A stretch of 21,029 nt of DNA from Bacillota bacterium (lineage in GTDB: Bacteria > Bacillota > Clostridia > Clostridiales > Clostridiaceae): the NCBI GenBank assembly GCA_023440105.1, contig JAEXSY010000211.1:1-21029 (forward strand). The letters run 5' to 3'. A model generated the notes under the pieces. The model was not told where the DNA came from. It saw nothing but the letters and a program-made list of their open reading frames with translations, and made no database searches. The position numbers and the translations under genes were made by a program. This document shows positions 7,617 through 14,762 of this stretch, piece after piece (positions within the stretch are counted from its first letter, which is position 1; each line of letters begins with the position of its first letter).

Positions 7617-7645
7617 ATTTTATTAGACAGATTCTAAATAAACAA
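7617..7645 (-). promoter_or_regulatory. Candidate promoter of the PBP gene
   Basis: On the minus strand TTGTTT (7645-7640), a 17-base gap, and TAAAAT (7622-7617). This places the transcript start about 20 bases before the TTG start codon. The -35 is weak, the -10 good. Confidence 0.45.
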
Positions 7646-7723
7646 CATGTTTTTATGTTTTTTTACATCTTTCATCATAATATCACAATTAGTGGAGCCG
7701 ATTCCATAGCAATTTTAGGTACA

Positions 7724-7772
7724 AAATAAAAAGCGTAAAGAGGAACCACTTGGTGGTATCCTGCAATTACGC
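7724..7772 (-). terminator. Terminator after the cytidylate-kinase-like gene
   Basis: Outer stem GCGTAA (7733-7738) with TTACGC (7767-7772); inner stem GGAACCAC (7742-7749) with GTGGT, a bulged A, and TCC (7753-7761), loop TTG. On the minus strand the stem is followed by TTTTTATTTTG. It lies about 70 bases after the gene's stop. Confidence 0.7.
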
Positions 7773-7842
7773 ATTTTAAGGTTTATGAAACACTACGAAC
7801 TTGAGGTTGAACTTAGCTAATAATCCTAATTATAAAAATACA

Positions 7843-8469
7843 TTAACAATCCTTTAGACGTAGCTTCAAATAATTTATTATAATCTCAGCTGCGTTCTCA
7901 TAAGTGAGATTATCGGTATTTATGCAGAGATCATAATTTCTCATATCCTTCCACCTATTGCCGGTGTAGTACTGATAGTATTCACTTCTATATTTATTCA
8001 GCTTAGTTACTTTTTCAGAAGATACTTTTAGGGAAACAACGTTCCTTTGTGACTCATGCTCAATGCACCTTTCCTTAGAGGCACATACAAACACCTTAAT
8101 AATATTAGGAGAATCCTTAAGCACAAAATCCGCACATCTCCCTATGACCACATAGGATTCCCTTAAAGCAAGCTCTTTTAATACCTTAGCCTGATAATTA
8201 AATAAATTTTCGTTTGATGTAAAGTCATAGCTTTCAGGAGGGATAAGTTCTCCCTTATATATCTTTCTTGAAACCTTATATAACAGACTGCCTTTTAGCT
8301 TTTCATCTGCATTATAGAATAATTCCTCATTAATCCCACTATCCTCGGAGGCAAGCTTTAATAAATTTCTGTCATAATAGTTTATTTTTAGCTTTTGGGA
8401 TATGATTTTACCTATAGTAGAACCACCACTGCCGCATTCCCTGCCGATAGTTATAACAAATTTATTCAT
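7843..8469 (-). CDS. Cytidylate-kinase-like family protein
   Basis: This is a 208-residue P-loop protein of the cytidylate-kinase-like group common in Firmicutes (AAK6-related). It begins MNKFVITIGRECGSGGSTIG, the family's glycine-rich nucleotide loop (about residues 9-20), which lacks the usual Walker A lysine, then YYDRNLLKLA (31-40), the equivalent of a substrate-binding segment. VVIGRCADFVLKD (about 107-119) is the second conserved block, and YYTGNRWKDMRNYDLCINTD (about 167-186) the C-terminal one. True cytidylate kinase (Cmk) phosphorylates CMP; proteins of this side branch have no firmly established substrate, so nucleotide kinase activity is only likely. Start: ATG at 8469 with GGGGGGA seven bases upstream. 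The gene appears single, with its own terminator and no partner that suggests a pathway. Confidence 0.82.
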   Translation of the reverse strand: MNKFVITIGRECGSGGSTIGKIISQKLKINYYDRNLLKLASEDSGINEELFYNADEKLKGSLLYKVSRKIYKGELIPPESYDFTSNENLFNYQAKVLKELALRESYVVIGRCADFVLKDSPNIIKVFVCASKERCIEHESQRNVVSLKVSSEKVTKLNKYRSEYYQYYTGNRWKDMRNYDLCINTDNLTYENAAEIIINYLKLRLKDC

Positions 8470-8619
8470 ATAAATCCCCCCATACTCTTCTTAATTAAAC
8501 GTTATCATATATTATGACAGTATTCAACATCTATCCCTAAGGTCTTTTCTTAAAACTAGAATTAAGTTTAATCCTTCAGGTGAATAATAATTTACTTTTT
8601 TTGACCTATAACTGCGTCT

Positions 8620-8671
8620 AAAATAAAGACTATTAGTAAATCTATATATTTATAGTTTTACTAATAGCCTT
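8620..8671 (-). terminator. Terminator of plsY
   Basis: CTATTAGTAAA (8630-8640) pairs with TTTACTAATAG (8657-8667), extended by three more pairs past one mismatch. On the minus strand the stem is followed by TTTATTTT. It sits about 80 bases after the plsY stop codon. Confidence 0.65.
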
Positions 8672-8750
8672 AACTTGTTTTTGAACAGTATATAAAATTT
8701 ATAGATAATTTATTTACAACATTTCCCAAGAAATACACCTACTAGCTTGT

Positions 8751-9347
8751 CTACTTTTTCCACAGACTGCTGAGACCTATCTCGTTTCCTTCTAATATTC
8801 TCTTTATGTTAATAAGATGCTTATAGATCATTGCCAAGGATGCTATTGCGATGACTAAAGGTATTAAATACTCTCCTGTAGAAAAGATGATATAAAGAGG
8901 ATAGGTAATAACTGTAGTTAAGGTAGCAATAGCAATATAATCAGTTATTACTGTAATTACTACAGCTATTATACCTATAATTAAAAATGCCTTCCAATTT
9001 GACATCAGCATCATTCCCATAAAGGATGCAAAACCCTTACCACCATTAAAACTCATAAATACAGGGAACATATGACCAAGAATACAGCCTACCCCTGCAA
9101 CAGTTCCTATTAAAGCATCGTCGGGGAACAATATTTTAGCTGCAAAAACCGCAATTGCTGCCTTTAATATATCCCATACTGCCACAAGAACTCCTATCTT
9201 GAAGCCCATGGTTATAGCAGCATTAGATGCTCCAGGATTATTAGACCCTTTATTTCTTATATCAAAGCCTTTGCTTTTTCCTACTAAATAAGCAGCATTT
9301 ATACAGCCTATTAAATATCCTGCTATTCCACAAATTATATAAGACAT
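8751..9347 (-). CDS. plsY: Acyl-phosphate:glycerol-3-phosphate acyltransferase PlsY
   Basis: PlsY is an integral membrane enzyme that transfers an acyl group from acyl-phosphate to glycerol 3-phosphate, the first committed step of phospholipid synthesis in Gram-positive bacteria. All three family motifs are present: GSNNPGASN (34-42, usual GSGNPGATN), GHMFPVFMSFNGGKGFAS (91-108), which holds the active-site region, and KHLINIKRILEGNE (176-189). The 198-residue length is normal, with about five hydrophobic helices, the first at about 3-23. Start: ATG at 9347 with GAGGTG upstream. It stands alone between its own promoter (9441-9469) and terminator (8620-8671), not beside plsX or der as in some genomes. 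Small substitutions in motif 1 (N and S for G and T) are within family variation. Confidence 0.93.
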   Translation of the reverse strand: MSYIICGIAGYLIGCINAAYLVGKSKGFDIRNKGSNNPGASNAAITMGFKIGVLVAVWDILKAAIAVFAAKILFPDDALIGTVAGVGCILGHMFPVFMSFNGGKGFASFMGMMLMSNWKAFLIIGIIAVVITVITDYIAIATLTTVITYPLYIIFSTGEYLIPLVIAIASLAMIYKHLINIKRILEGNEIGLSSLWKK

Positions 9348-9440
9348 AGAAACACCTCATTATTAATTTAAAATTAAAATTTAGAATTAAGGATATTATA
9401 TTTAATTTTTAATTCTAATTTTAAGAACATTTTTTTAATA

Positions 9441-9469
9441 ATTATATCACGTCTGATTTTAAATAACAA
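9441..9469 (-). promoter_or_regulatory. plsY promoter
   Basis: On the minus strand TTGTTA (9469-9464), a 17-base gap, and TATAAT (9446-9441) preceded by TGA, an extended -10. The transcript would have a leader of about 85 bases that contains a 10-bp inverted repeat (9381-9390 and 9409-9418, TTAGAATTAA). Confidence 0.65.
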
Positions 9470-9565
9470 TTTCCACCCTAGGAAAGTTAAAAAGTAGAGG
9501 TGTAGGTAATACTATAAGATAAAAATAAGTATTTTGTCCATTAGTCAAAAGGAGTAGAATCTATA

Positions 9566-9574
9566 TGCTATAAT
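9566..9574 (+). promoter_or_regulatory. Extended -10 promoter of the ABC transporter gene
   Basis: TGCTATAAT (9566-9574) is a perfect extended -10. No good -35 is seen at 16-18 bases. It would start the message around 9581, about 57 bases before the chosen start codon. Confidence 0.5.
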
Positions 9575-9637
9575 TAATATTCAGTTAATAATATAGTGCT
9601 ATTGTATTTTTATGTTTATTTTGAAAGGAGATTCTCA

Positions 9638-12253
9638 ATGCTGACCTTAGCTAATATAACTAAAGAATATCGTCTGGGCGATAATATAATAAAAGCCCTT
9701 AAAGACATAAACATAAAATTCCGAAAAAGTGAATTTGTGTCAATCCTCGGCCCCTCTGGATGCGGGAAGACCACCTTGTTAAACATCGTCGGAGGCCTAG
9801 ATAAATACACCAATGGTGATTTAACCATCAACGGGATATCTACAAAGAAATATAAGGATAGGGATTGGGACACTTACAGAAATCATTCAGTTGGCTTTGT
9901 ATTTCAAAGCTATAATCTCATACCACATCAAACGGTTCTTTCCAATGTGGAGCTTGCTCTAACACTTTCTGGAGTATCTAAAGAAGAGAGAAGAAAAAGA
10001 GCAATAGAAGTACTTGAGCAAGTAGGTCTTGGAGATCAGCTCCACAAAAAACCTAATCAGATGTCTGGAGGTCAGATGCAGAGAGTTTCTATAGCTCGTG
10101 CCCTTATTAATGATCCTGACATCTTACTTGCCGATGAACCTACAGGAGCTTTAGATACACAAACTAGTGTTCAGATAATGAAGCTGTTAAAGGAAATAGC
10201 TGAGGATAGATTAATCATAATGGTTACTCATAATCCCGAGCTAGCTGAGAAATATTCAACAAGAATCATTAAGCTATTAGATGGTAAGGTAACTGACGAC
10301 ACTAATCCATATATGGGCGATGATGAAAAAAAACAACCTAGTATTGGAGAAAAAAACACCAAAACCTCAATGTCCTTTTTCACAGCTCTTTCACTGAGCC
10401 TGACTAATCTTCTCACCAAGAAGACGAGAACCTTTATGACAGCCTTTGCCGGAAGTATTGGCATAATTGGTATAGCACTGATTTTAGCCCTATCTACTGG
10501 TTTTCAAAACTACATTAATAAGGTAGAAGAGGATACCTTATCCTCTTATCCAATAACAATAGAACAGGAATCCGTTGACATGACCAGCCTTATTAATACC
10601 ATGATGGGAATGTCAGAAAACAATTCAGAAGAACAAGAAAAGGATAAGGTTTATTCTAATGATATCATGGGGGATATGCTCAGTTCCTTGGTTACCGATA
10701 TAGCAAGCAATAACCTTCAAGCCTTTAAAGAATATATAGATGATGATAAAAATGGACTTAAGAATCTCACCAGTGCAGTGAAATATGGCTATGATACTAC
10801 CCTTAATATATATAAAGCTGATACCTCAGAAGGGGCTATTCAGGTAAATCCCAGCACAGTTATGGAGAATATAGGTATGGGAGCTCCTAGTAGTCCATCA
10901 GGTATTCCTTCACCTATGATGGGTGGACGTAATGTGGATGTTTGGGAAGAGCTATTTGATAATGAAAAGCTCTTAAAATCTCAATATGAGCTTTTACAGG
11001 GTTCCTGGCCTTCTTCTTACGATGAAGTTGTTTTAATCGTAGATGAAAACAATCAGATTAGTGATATGACCCTCTATTCCTTAGGGCTTAAGGATCAAGA
11101 GGAGCTGAAGGATATGATGAAAGCTATAGAAAAGGGTGAAGAGATAAAAACTGAGGAAAGTAGCTATTCCTTTGAGGAACTGCTCAACCTAACCTATAAG
11201 CTCGTCTTAAATACAGACTATTATACCTATGACCAGAATACTGGAATCTGGGAGGACAACAAAGATGATGACATCTTCATGAAAAATCTAATAGATGATT
11301 CCTTAGAATTAAAGGTAGTTGGTATCTTAAAGCCTTCAAAAGATTCGGAAGGAGTTAATACTAATGGTTCTATAGGCTATCGACCTGATCTCATGAGATA
11401 TGCTATAAATGCCATCAATGAAAGCGAAATAGTTAAAGCTCAAAAGGATAATCCCGAAACAGATGTATTCACCGGCAAGCCCTTTGAGGATGCAACCGCT
11501 GAAGGAGATGAAGGGTCAACCTTTGATATGAGCACCTTAAGCCCTGAAGAACAGGCATATATGAGCACTTTATCAGAGGAAGAGCTTCAGCTTCTTATTA
11601 AAAGCTATGAAGCTGCCATGACATCTGATGCTACCTATGAAGAAAATCTATCTATTTTAGGTGTTGCAGATTTATCCTCACCGAGCAGTATTAATCTTTA
11701 TGCCTCTGACTTTGAGGCCAAGGAAGCCATCGCAGATAAAATAGCAGAATACAATAAAGAGATGACCTCCCAGGGTAAGGACAGCTATGTTATTAATTAT
11801 ACTGATTATGTTGGTCTAATGATGTCTTCCGTAAGCAGCATCATAAATACAATAACCTATGTTTTAATAGCCTTCGTAGCTATTTCACTGGTAGTATCCT
11901 CTATAATGATAGGGATTATAACCTACATCTCCGTGCTGGAAAGAACCAAGGAAATTGGTATACTCAGAAGCATCGGAGCATCAAAGAGAGATATTTCAAG
12001 AGTATTTAATGCCGAAACACTAATAATAGGTTTTGTATCAGGGGCTCTAGGCATATTAACCACACTACTACTGACAATTCCAATAAATGCAATAATAGAG
12101 AACATAGTAGATGTTCCTAATGTAGCTACCCTTCCTCTAAACGGGGCTATAATACTTATATTAATAAGTATGACCTTAACTTTAATTGCAGGACTTATTC
12201 CTTCAAGGATAGCCTCAAGAAAGGACCCTGCTGTTGCTCTTAGGACGGAATAA
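9638..12253 (+). CDS. ABC transporter, fused ATPase and MacB/FtsX-type permease
   Basis: A single 871-residue chain joins a MacB/LolD-like ATPase to an FtsX-type permease. The ATPase (about 1-230) has Walker A GPSGCGKTT (38-46), signature MSGGQMQR (142-149), Walker B ending D166-E167 and switch H198. A first helix (about 267-290) is followed by a large extracytoplasmic domain (about 291-733) rich in acidic residues, then three helices (about 735-765, 795-820, 835-857) with the conserved ERTKEIGILRSIGAS loop. Such transporters are mechanotransmission machines that export or release peptides, lipids or antibiotics rather than classical importers; the substrate cannot be read. Start: ATG at 9638 with AAAGGAG seven bases upstream; the frame is open back to a GTG at 9596, but that lies beside the likely transcription start and has no ribosome site. 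No two-component regulator is adjacent, unlike Bce-type systems. Confidence 0.87.
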   Translation: MLTLANITKEYRLGDNIIKALKDINIKFRKSEFVSILGPSGCGKTTLLNIVGGLDKYTNGDLTINGISTKKYKDRDWDTYRNHSVGFVFQSYNLIPHQTVLSNVELALTLSGVSKEERRKRAIEVLEQVGLGDQLHKKPNQMSGGQMQRVSIARALINDPDILLADEPTGALDTQTSVQIMKLLKEIAEDRLIIMVTHNPELAEKYSTRIIKLLDGKVTDDTNPYMGDDEKKQPSIGEKNTKTSMSFFTALSLSLTNLLTKKTRTFMTAFAGSIGIIGIALILALSTGFQNYINKVEEDTLSSYPITIEQESVDMTSLINTMMGMSENNSEEQEKDKVYSNDIMGDMLSSLVTDIASNNLQAFKEYIDDDKNGLKNLTSAVKYGYDTTLNIYKADTSEGAIQVNPSTVMENIGMGAPSSPSGIPSPMMGGRNVDVWEELFDNEKLLKSQYELLQGSWPSSYDEVVLIVDENNQISDMTLYSLGLKDQEELKDMMKAIEKGEEIKTEESSYSFEELLNLTYKLVLNTDYYTYDQNTGIWEDNKDDDIFMKNLIDDSLELKVVGILKPSKDSEGVNTNGSIGYRPDLMRYAINAINESEIVKAQKDNPETDVFTGKPFEDATAEGDEGSTFDMSTLSPEEQAYMSTLSEEELQLLIKSYEAAMTSDATYEENLSILGVADLSSPSSINLYASDFEAKEAIADKIAEYNKEMTSQGKDSYVINYTDYVGLMMSSVSSIINTITYVLIAFVAISLVVSSIMIGIITYISVLERTKEIGILRSIGASKRDISRVFNAETLIIGFVSGALGILTTLLLTIPINAIIENIVDVPNVATLPLNGAIILILISMTLTLIAGLIPSRIASRKDPAVALRTE

Positions 12254-12274
12254 AAATAAGATACGTATCACAAT

Positions 12275-12306
12275 AAAGAATGCTTCGCTATTGCGAAGCA
12301 TTCTTT
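12275..12306 (+). terminator. Terminator of the ABC transporter gene
   Basis: A perfect 14-bp stem (12275-12288 with 12293-12306) with loop TATT starts 22 bases after the stop codon. The T-run is short (TTCTTTGCTT), so efficiency is uncertain despite the strong stem. Confidence 0.7.
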
Positions 12307-12318
12307 GCTTATAGGTAT

Positions 12319-12340
12319 ATTATTTAGTTAACAAAATAAT
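12319..12340. promoter_or_regulatory. GTTAAC-centred palindrome upstream of birA
   Basis: GTTAAC (12327-12332) lies at the centre of a 22-24 base near-perfect palindrome, with one mismatched pair at the bases next to the core and flanks TATTATTT and AAATAATA. GTTAAC is also the core of BirA half-sites. It lies 39 bases upstream of the GTTGAC inside the next operator candidate. Confidence 0.4.
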
Positions 12341-12344
12341 ATGC

Positions 12345-12371
12345 GTCACCCATATAAATTATATGGTTGAC
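12345..12371. promoter_or_regulatory. Dyad operator, probable BirA box, overlapping the birA -35
   Basis: CCATATAA (12350-12357), a central A, and TTATATGG (12359-12366) form a perfect dyad, extended by GTCA and TGAC after one mismatch. Read on the minus strand it is TTGTCAACC, 13 bases, GGGTGACGC, close in half-site and spacing to the Firmicutes BirA operator (TTGTTAACC, spacer, GGTTAACAA) as I remember it; the left half matches 8 of 9, the right half poorly. It overlaps the -35 TTGACA at 12367, fitting repression of birA-bioY by biotin-loaded BirA. Confidence 0.55.
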
Positions 12372-12395
12372 AATAAAAAACATTTATCATATTCT
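12367..12395 (+). promoter_or_regulatory. Promoter of the birA-bioY operon
   Basis: TTGACA (12367-12372), a 17-base gap, and TATTCT (12390-12395). The -35 is perfect and the -10 is moderate. The start would be near 12402, giving a short leader before ATG 12424. Confidence 0.65.
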
Positions 12396-12423
12396 TTAAT
12401 TAATGGTAAGGAGGTTTTATTCT

Positions 12424-13386
12424 ATGTCTGTTAAAAATCAAGTTTTATCAGCACTCCTCAGGAGTAATAATTTTATATCCGGGGAGCAGCTAGCTAAAGA
12501 ACTAGAAGTAAGTAGAAACGCTGTTTGGAAATCTATAAAAAAGCTTCAGGAGGAGGGTTATACCATTGAATCCTCAGTTAAAAAAGGCTACAGATTAATA
12601 GAGGAGTTAGATATAATTTCTGAACCCTCTATCAAACAGTATATTAAAGGAAGTGCAATCCCCTCTTCTATAGAAATACATAAGGAAATAGCATCTACCA
12701 ATGGTAGAGCAAAGGAGCTGGCAGAAGAAGGTGCTTCCCATGGTACTGTAGTAATTTCTAATTCACAATCTATGGGTCGAGGAAGATTGGGTCGTTCATT
12801 TTACTCCCCCGCTGGTACAGGTATATATATGAGTATAGTTCTCCGCCCTCAATTAAACAGTGAGGAAGCCCCTCAGATTACTTCCCTGGCAGCCGTTGCT
12901 GTTTCAGAAGCAATAGAGCTTTTAGCAAAGGTGCCGGTAAAAATCAAATGGGTTAATGATATATTTCTAAACAAAAAGAAAATCTGTGGAATACTGACAG
13001 AAGCCAGTCTAGACTTCGAAAGCGGCGGAATTAATTATGTAATCTTAGGGATAGGTATTAATGTAGGAAGAATAGATTTTCCAGAGGACCTAAGGGAAAT
13101 AGCTACTTCTATAGAAAATGAATCCTCCTCTAAGATTTCAAGAAGCCAGCTTATTGCTGAAATTCTTAATGCCTTAGATAGACTTTTACCTGAACTTAAA
13201 TCTGGTAAATATCTAGAGGATGTTCGAAAGCGTTCTCTGGTTATCGGCCATACTATAACAGTAATAAAAGGGTCAGGCTCTTTTGAAGCTAAGGCTCTGG
13301 CTATAGACAATAAAGGCGCCCTTATTGTAGAAGGCCCTGAGGGGATAGAAACACTATCTTCTGGGGAAATATCCATAAGACTTTGA
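12424..13386 (+). CDS. birA: Biotin-protein ligase and biotin-operon repressor BirA
   Basis: This 320-residue bifunctional protein activates biotin to biotinyl-AMP, attaches it to carboxyl carrier proteins, and represses biotin genes when loaded. The N-terminal winged helix (about 1-60) reads SGEQLAKELEVSRNAVWKSI, so it is the regulatory class rather than a ligase-only form. The catalytic domain has GRGRLGR (118-124) followed by SPAGTGIYMSIVLRP, and KWVNDIFLNKKKICGILTEA with K175 and D179. The C-terminal SH3-like domain ends GEISIRL. Start: ATG at 12424, nine bases after AAGGAGG (12408-12414); an upstream in-frame ATG at 12403 lies ahead of that site. It heads an operon with bioY 18 bases downstream, and the dyad over its promoter suggests autoregulation. 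Confidence 0.95.
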   Translation: MSVKNQVLSALLRSNNFISGEQLAKELEVSRNAVWKSIKKLQEEGYTIESSVKKGYRLIEELDIISEPSIKQYIKGSAIPSSIEIHKEIASTNGRAKELAEEGASHGTVVISNSQSMGRGRLGRSFYSPAGTGIYMSIVLRPQLNSEEAPQITSLAAVAVSEAIELLAKVPVKIKWVNDIFLNKKKICGILTEASLDFESGGINYVILGIGINVGRIDFPEDLREIATSIENESSSKISRSQLIAEILNALDRLLPELKSGKYLEDVRKRSLVIGHTITVIKGSGSFEAKALAIDNKGALIVEGPEGIETLSSGEISIRL

Positions 13387-13404
13387 TATTAGGAGGATAT
13401 TAAT

Positions 13405-13932
13405 TTGAAGATAAAAGATATAACCGCTATCTCTTTAATGGCAGCGCTTATGTGCATCTTAGCTCCCTTTTCATTGCCAATAGGTCCTATTCCCTTTTCT
13501 CTTTCTACCTTTGCTGTTTATCTAGCAGCAGGTCTTTTAGGAAAAAAGAGAGGGGCTATGGCTGTACTGATATATATTCTGTTAGGAGCCATAGGTCTTC
13601 CGGTGTTTTCTGGCTTCTCTGGAGGAATCCAAAAGCTCTTTGGTGTCACCGGTGGTTACATTATTGGGTACCTTCCCTGCGTCTATATATCTGGATACTT
13701 TATAACAGAGTTAGAAGAAAAAAAATTGGTATATCCCATTGGTATACTCTTAGGTACCTTGGCCTGTTATGCTCTAGGTACACTATGGTTTATAGCACAA
13801 ACCAATGTAAACCTTCTAGCAGCCTTAAGCACCTGTGTGTTTCCCTTTATTCCAGGAGATATAATAAAGATAATAGCAGCTACTGCAGTTATTTATCCAT
13901 TAAGGAAAGCATTAAAGCTCTCTATTAATTAA
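13405..13932 (+). CDS. bioY: Biotin transporter BioY, ECF substrate-binding component
   Basis: BioY is the membrane S component that binds biotin with high affinity and works with an ECF energizing module (EcfA, EcfA', EcfT), not encoded here and often shared between S components. The 175-residue protein has about six hydrophobic helices and the family pattern: PFSLPIGPIPFSLSTFAVYL (about 21-40), the glycine-rich LPVFSGFSGGIQKLFGVTGGY (about 65-85), and FIPGDIIKII near the C-terminus. Start: TTG at 13405 with AGGAGG (13391-13396) eight bases upstream; no ATG is better placed. It follows birA with an 18-base gap and therefore shares its operator, so biotin would shut off both. No biotin synthesis genes are visible, fitting dependence on scavenged biotin, which is an inference from this window only. 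Confidence 0.93.
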   Translation: MKIKDITAISLMAALMCILAPFSLPIGPIPFSLSTFAVYLAAGLLGKKRGAMAVLIYILLGAIGLPVFSGFSGGIQKLFGVTGGYIIGYLPCVYISGYFITELEEKKLVYPIGILLGTLACYALGTLWFIAQTNVNLLAALSTCVFPFIPGDIIKIIAATAVIYPLRKALKLSIN

Positions 13933-13938
13933 TAACTA

Positions 13939-13969
13939 TTGCACAATTACAGGAATATTTTGTTATAAT
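13939..13969 (+). promoter_or_regulatory. Promoter of the MBL-fold hydrolase gene
   Basis: Extended -10 TGTTATAAT (13961-13969) with a TTGCAC (13939-13944) 19 bases upstream. The spacing is long, so the extended -10 probably carries it. No terminator is seen after bioY, so read-through is also possible. Confidence 0.5.
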
Positions 13970-13986
13970 AATAATAACAAATATTC
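13953..13986. promoter_or_regulatory. Dyad spanning the -10 and start of the MBL gene
   Basis: GAATATTTTGTTAT (13953-13966) and ATAACAAATATTC (13974-13986) pair along 13 bases with one unpaired T. The dyad covers the -10 and ends two bases before the ribosome site, so it may be an operator, or part of it a start-site hairpin. Confidence 0.4.
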
Positions 13987-14000
13987 TAAAGGAGGCTTAT

Positions 14001-14705
14001 ATGGAAACTACATATATAAACCATTGTGGCTTTACCGTGCTGCTCCAAGAAATGACTTTATTATTTGATTATTATAATGGTAACATACCAGAATTACCAA
14101 AGGAAAAGCCTCTATATGTTTTTGTCAGTCATAGCCATAAGGATCATTTTAACAGTGAAATTTTTTCTCTTTTCCATAAATATTCCAATATAACCTATAT
14201 ATTATCTAATGATATAACCATGGAAGGATTAGAAGAACTTATACCTGATTTACTCCTATTATTAAAGGATAAGATTCATTTTATAGGTCCCAATGAGAGC
14301 TTAGCTCTATTACAGGAGGACTTCTCCATTACCATAGAAACCTTAAAATCTACCGATGCTGGTGTTGCTTTCTTAATTACTACTCCTAAAGAAACCATAT
14401 ACCATGCTGGAGACTTAAATCTTTGGTCCTGGAGCGATGAGCCCGAGGAGGAAAACCTTGAAATGGAAAAAGCCTTTAAAGAAGAAATTAATAAAATTCG
14501 TGGACGTCATATAAATCTTGCTTTTATGACCCTGGATCCAAGACAGGAAGAACGCTATAGCTGGGGCTTTGATTACTTTATGAGAACAGTTTCTGTGGAT
14601 AAGGTTTATCCTATCCATTGCTGGGGTAATTATGAAATTATAGACAAGCTATTAAAGGATCCCATTTCAGAAGACTATAGAGATCAGATAGTAAAATATA
14701 AATAA
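14001..14705 (+). CDS. MBL-fold metal-dependent hydrolase (UlaG/YtkL-like)
   Basis: This 234-residue protein has the metallo-beta-lactamase fold signature H44-S-H46-K-D48-H49 in FVSHSHKDHF, the bridging aspartate D138 in YHAGDLNLW, and a late histidine H206 in PIHCWGNYE. Together these are the ligands expected for a two-metal site. It begins with the strand pattern typical of small stand-alone MBL proteins, here METTYINHCGFTVLLQ. It lacks an obvious RNA-binding, glyoxalase or flavodoxin extension, and there is no signal peptide, so it is cytoplasmic. The substrate is unknown. Start: ATG at 14001, five bases after AAAGGAGG (13988-13995). The coiled-coil gene follows after 57 bases without a terminator, so the two are probably one transcript and may work together. 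Confidence 0.82.
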   Translation: METTYINHCGFTVLLQEMTLLFDYYNGNIPELPKEKPLYVFVSHSHKDHFNSEIFSLFHKYSNITYILSNDITMEGLEELIPDLLLLLKDKIHFIGPNESLALLQEDFSITIETLKSTDAGVAFLITTPKETIYHAGDLNLWSWSDEPEEENLEMEKAFKEEINKIRGRHINLAFMTLDPRQEERYSWGFDYFMRTVSVDKVYPIHCWGNYEIIDKLLKDPISEDYRDQIVKYK

Positions 14706-14762
14706 TATTTACTCCCTACTGCTAGCTGACCTAATGGTATATAAATTTTTAGGAGGATAATC

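Noticed and set aside
7733..7772. T-box-like look of the GGTGGTATCC stem-loop
   Set aside because: It lies downstream of a gene, lacks the other T-box stems and the specifier region, and ends in a T-run; it is a terminator.
9596..9637. Fourteen-codon upstream extension of the ABC transporter frame
   Set aside because: The GTG start is next to the predicted transcription start and has no ribosome site, whereas ATG 9638 follows AAAGGAG.
13452..13928. 158-codon frame inside bioY, same strand, other frame
   Set aside because: It is a shadow of bioY, which has clear family motifs and a good ribosome site; the alternative product is Ser/Arg/Tyr-rich and has no start signal.
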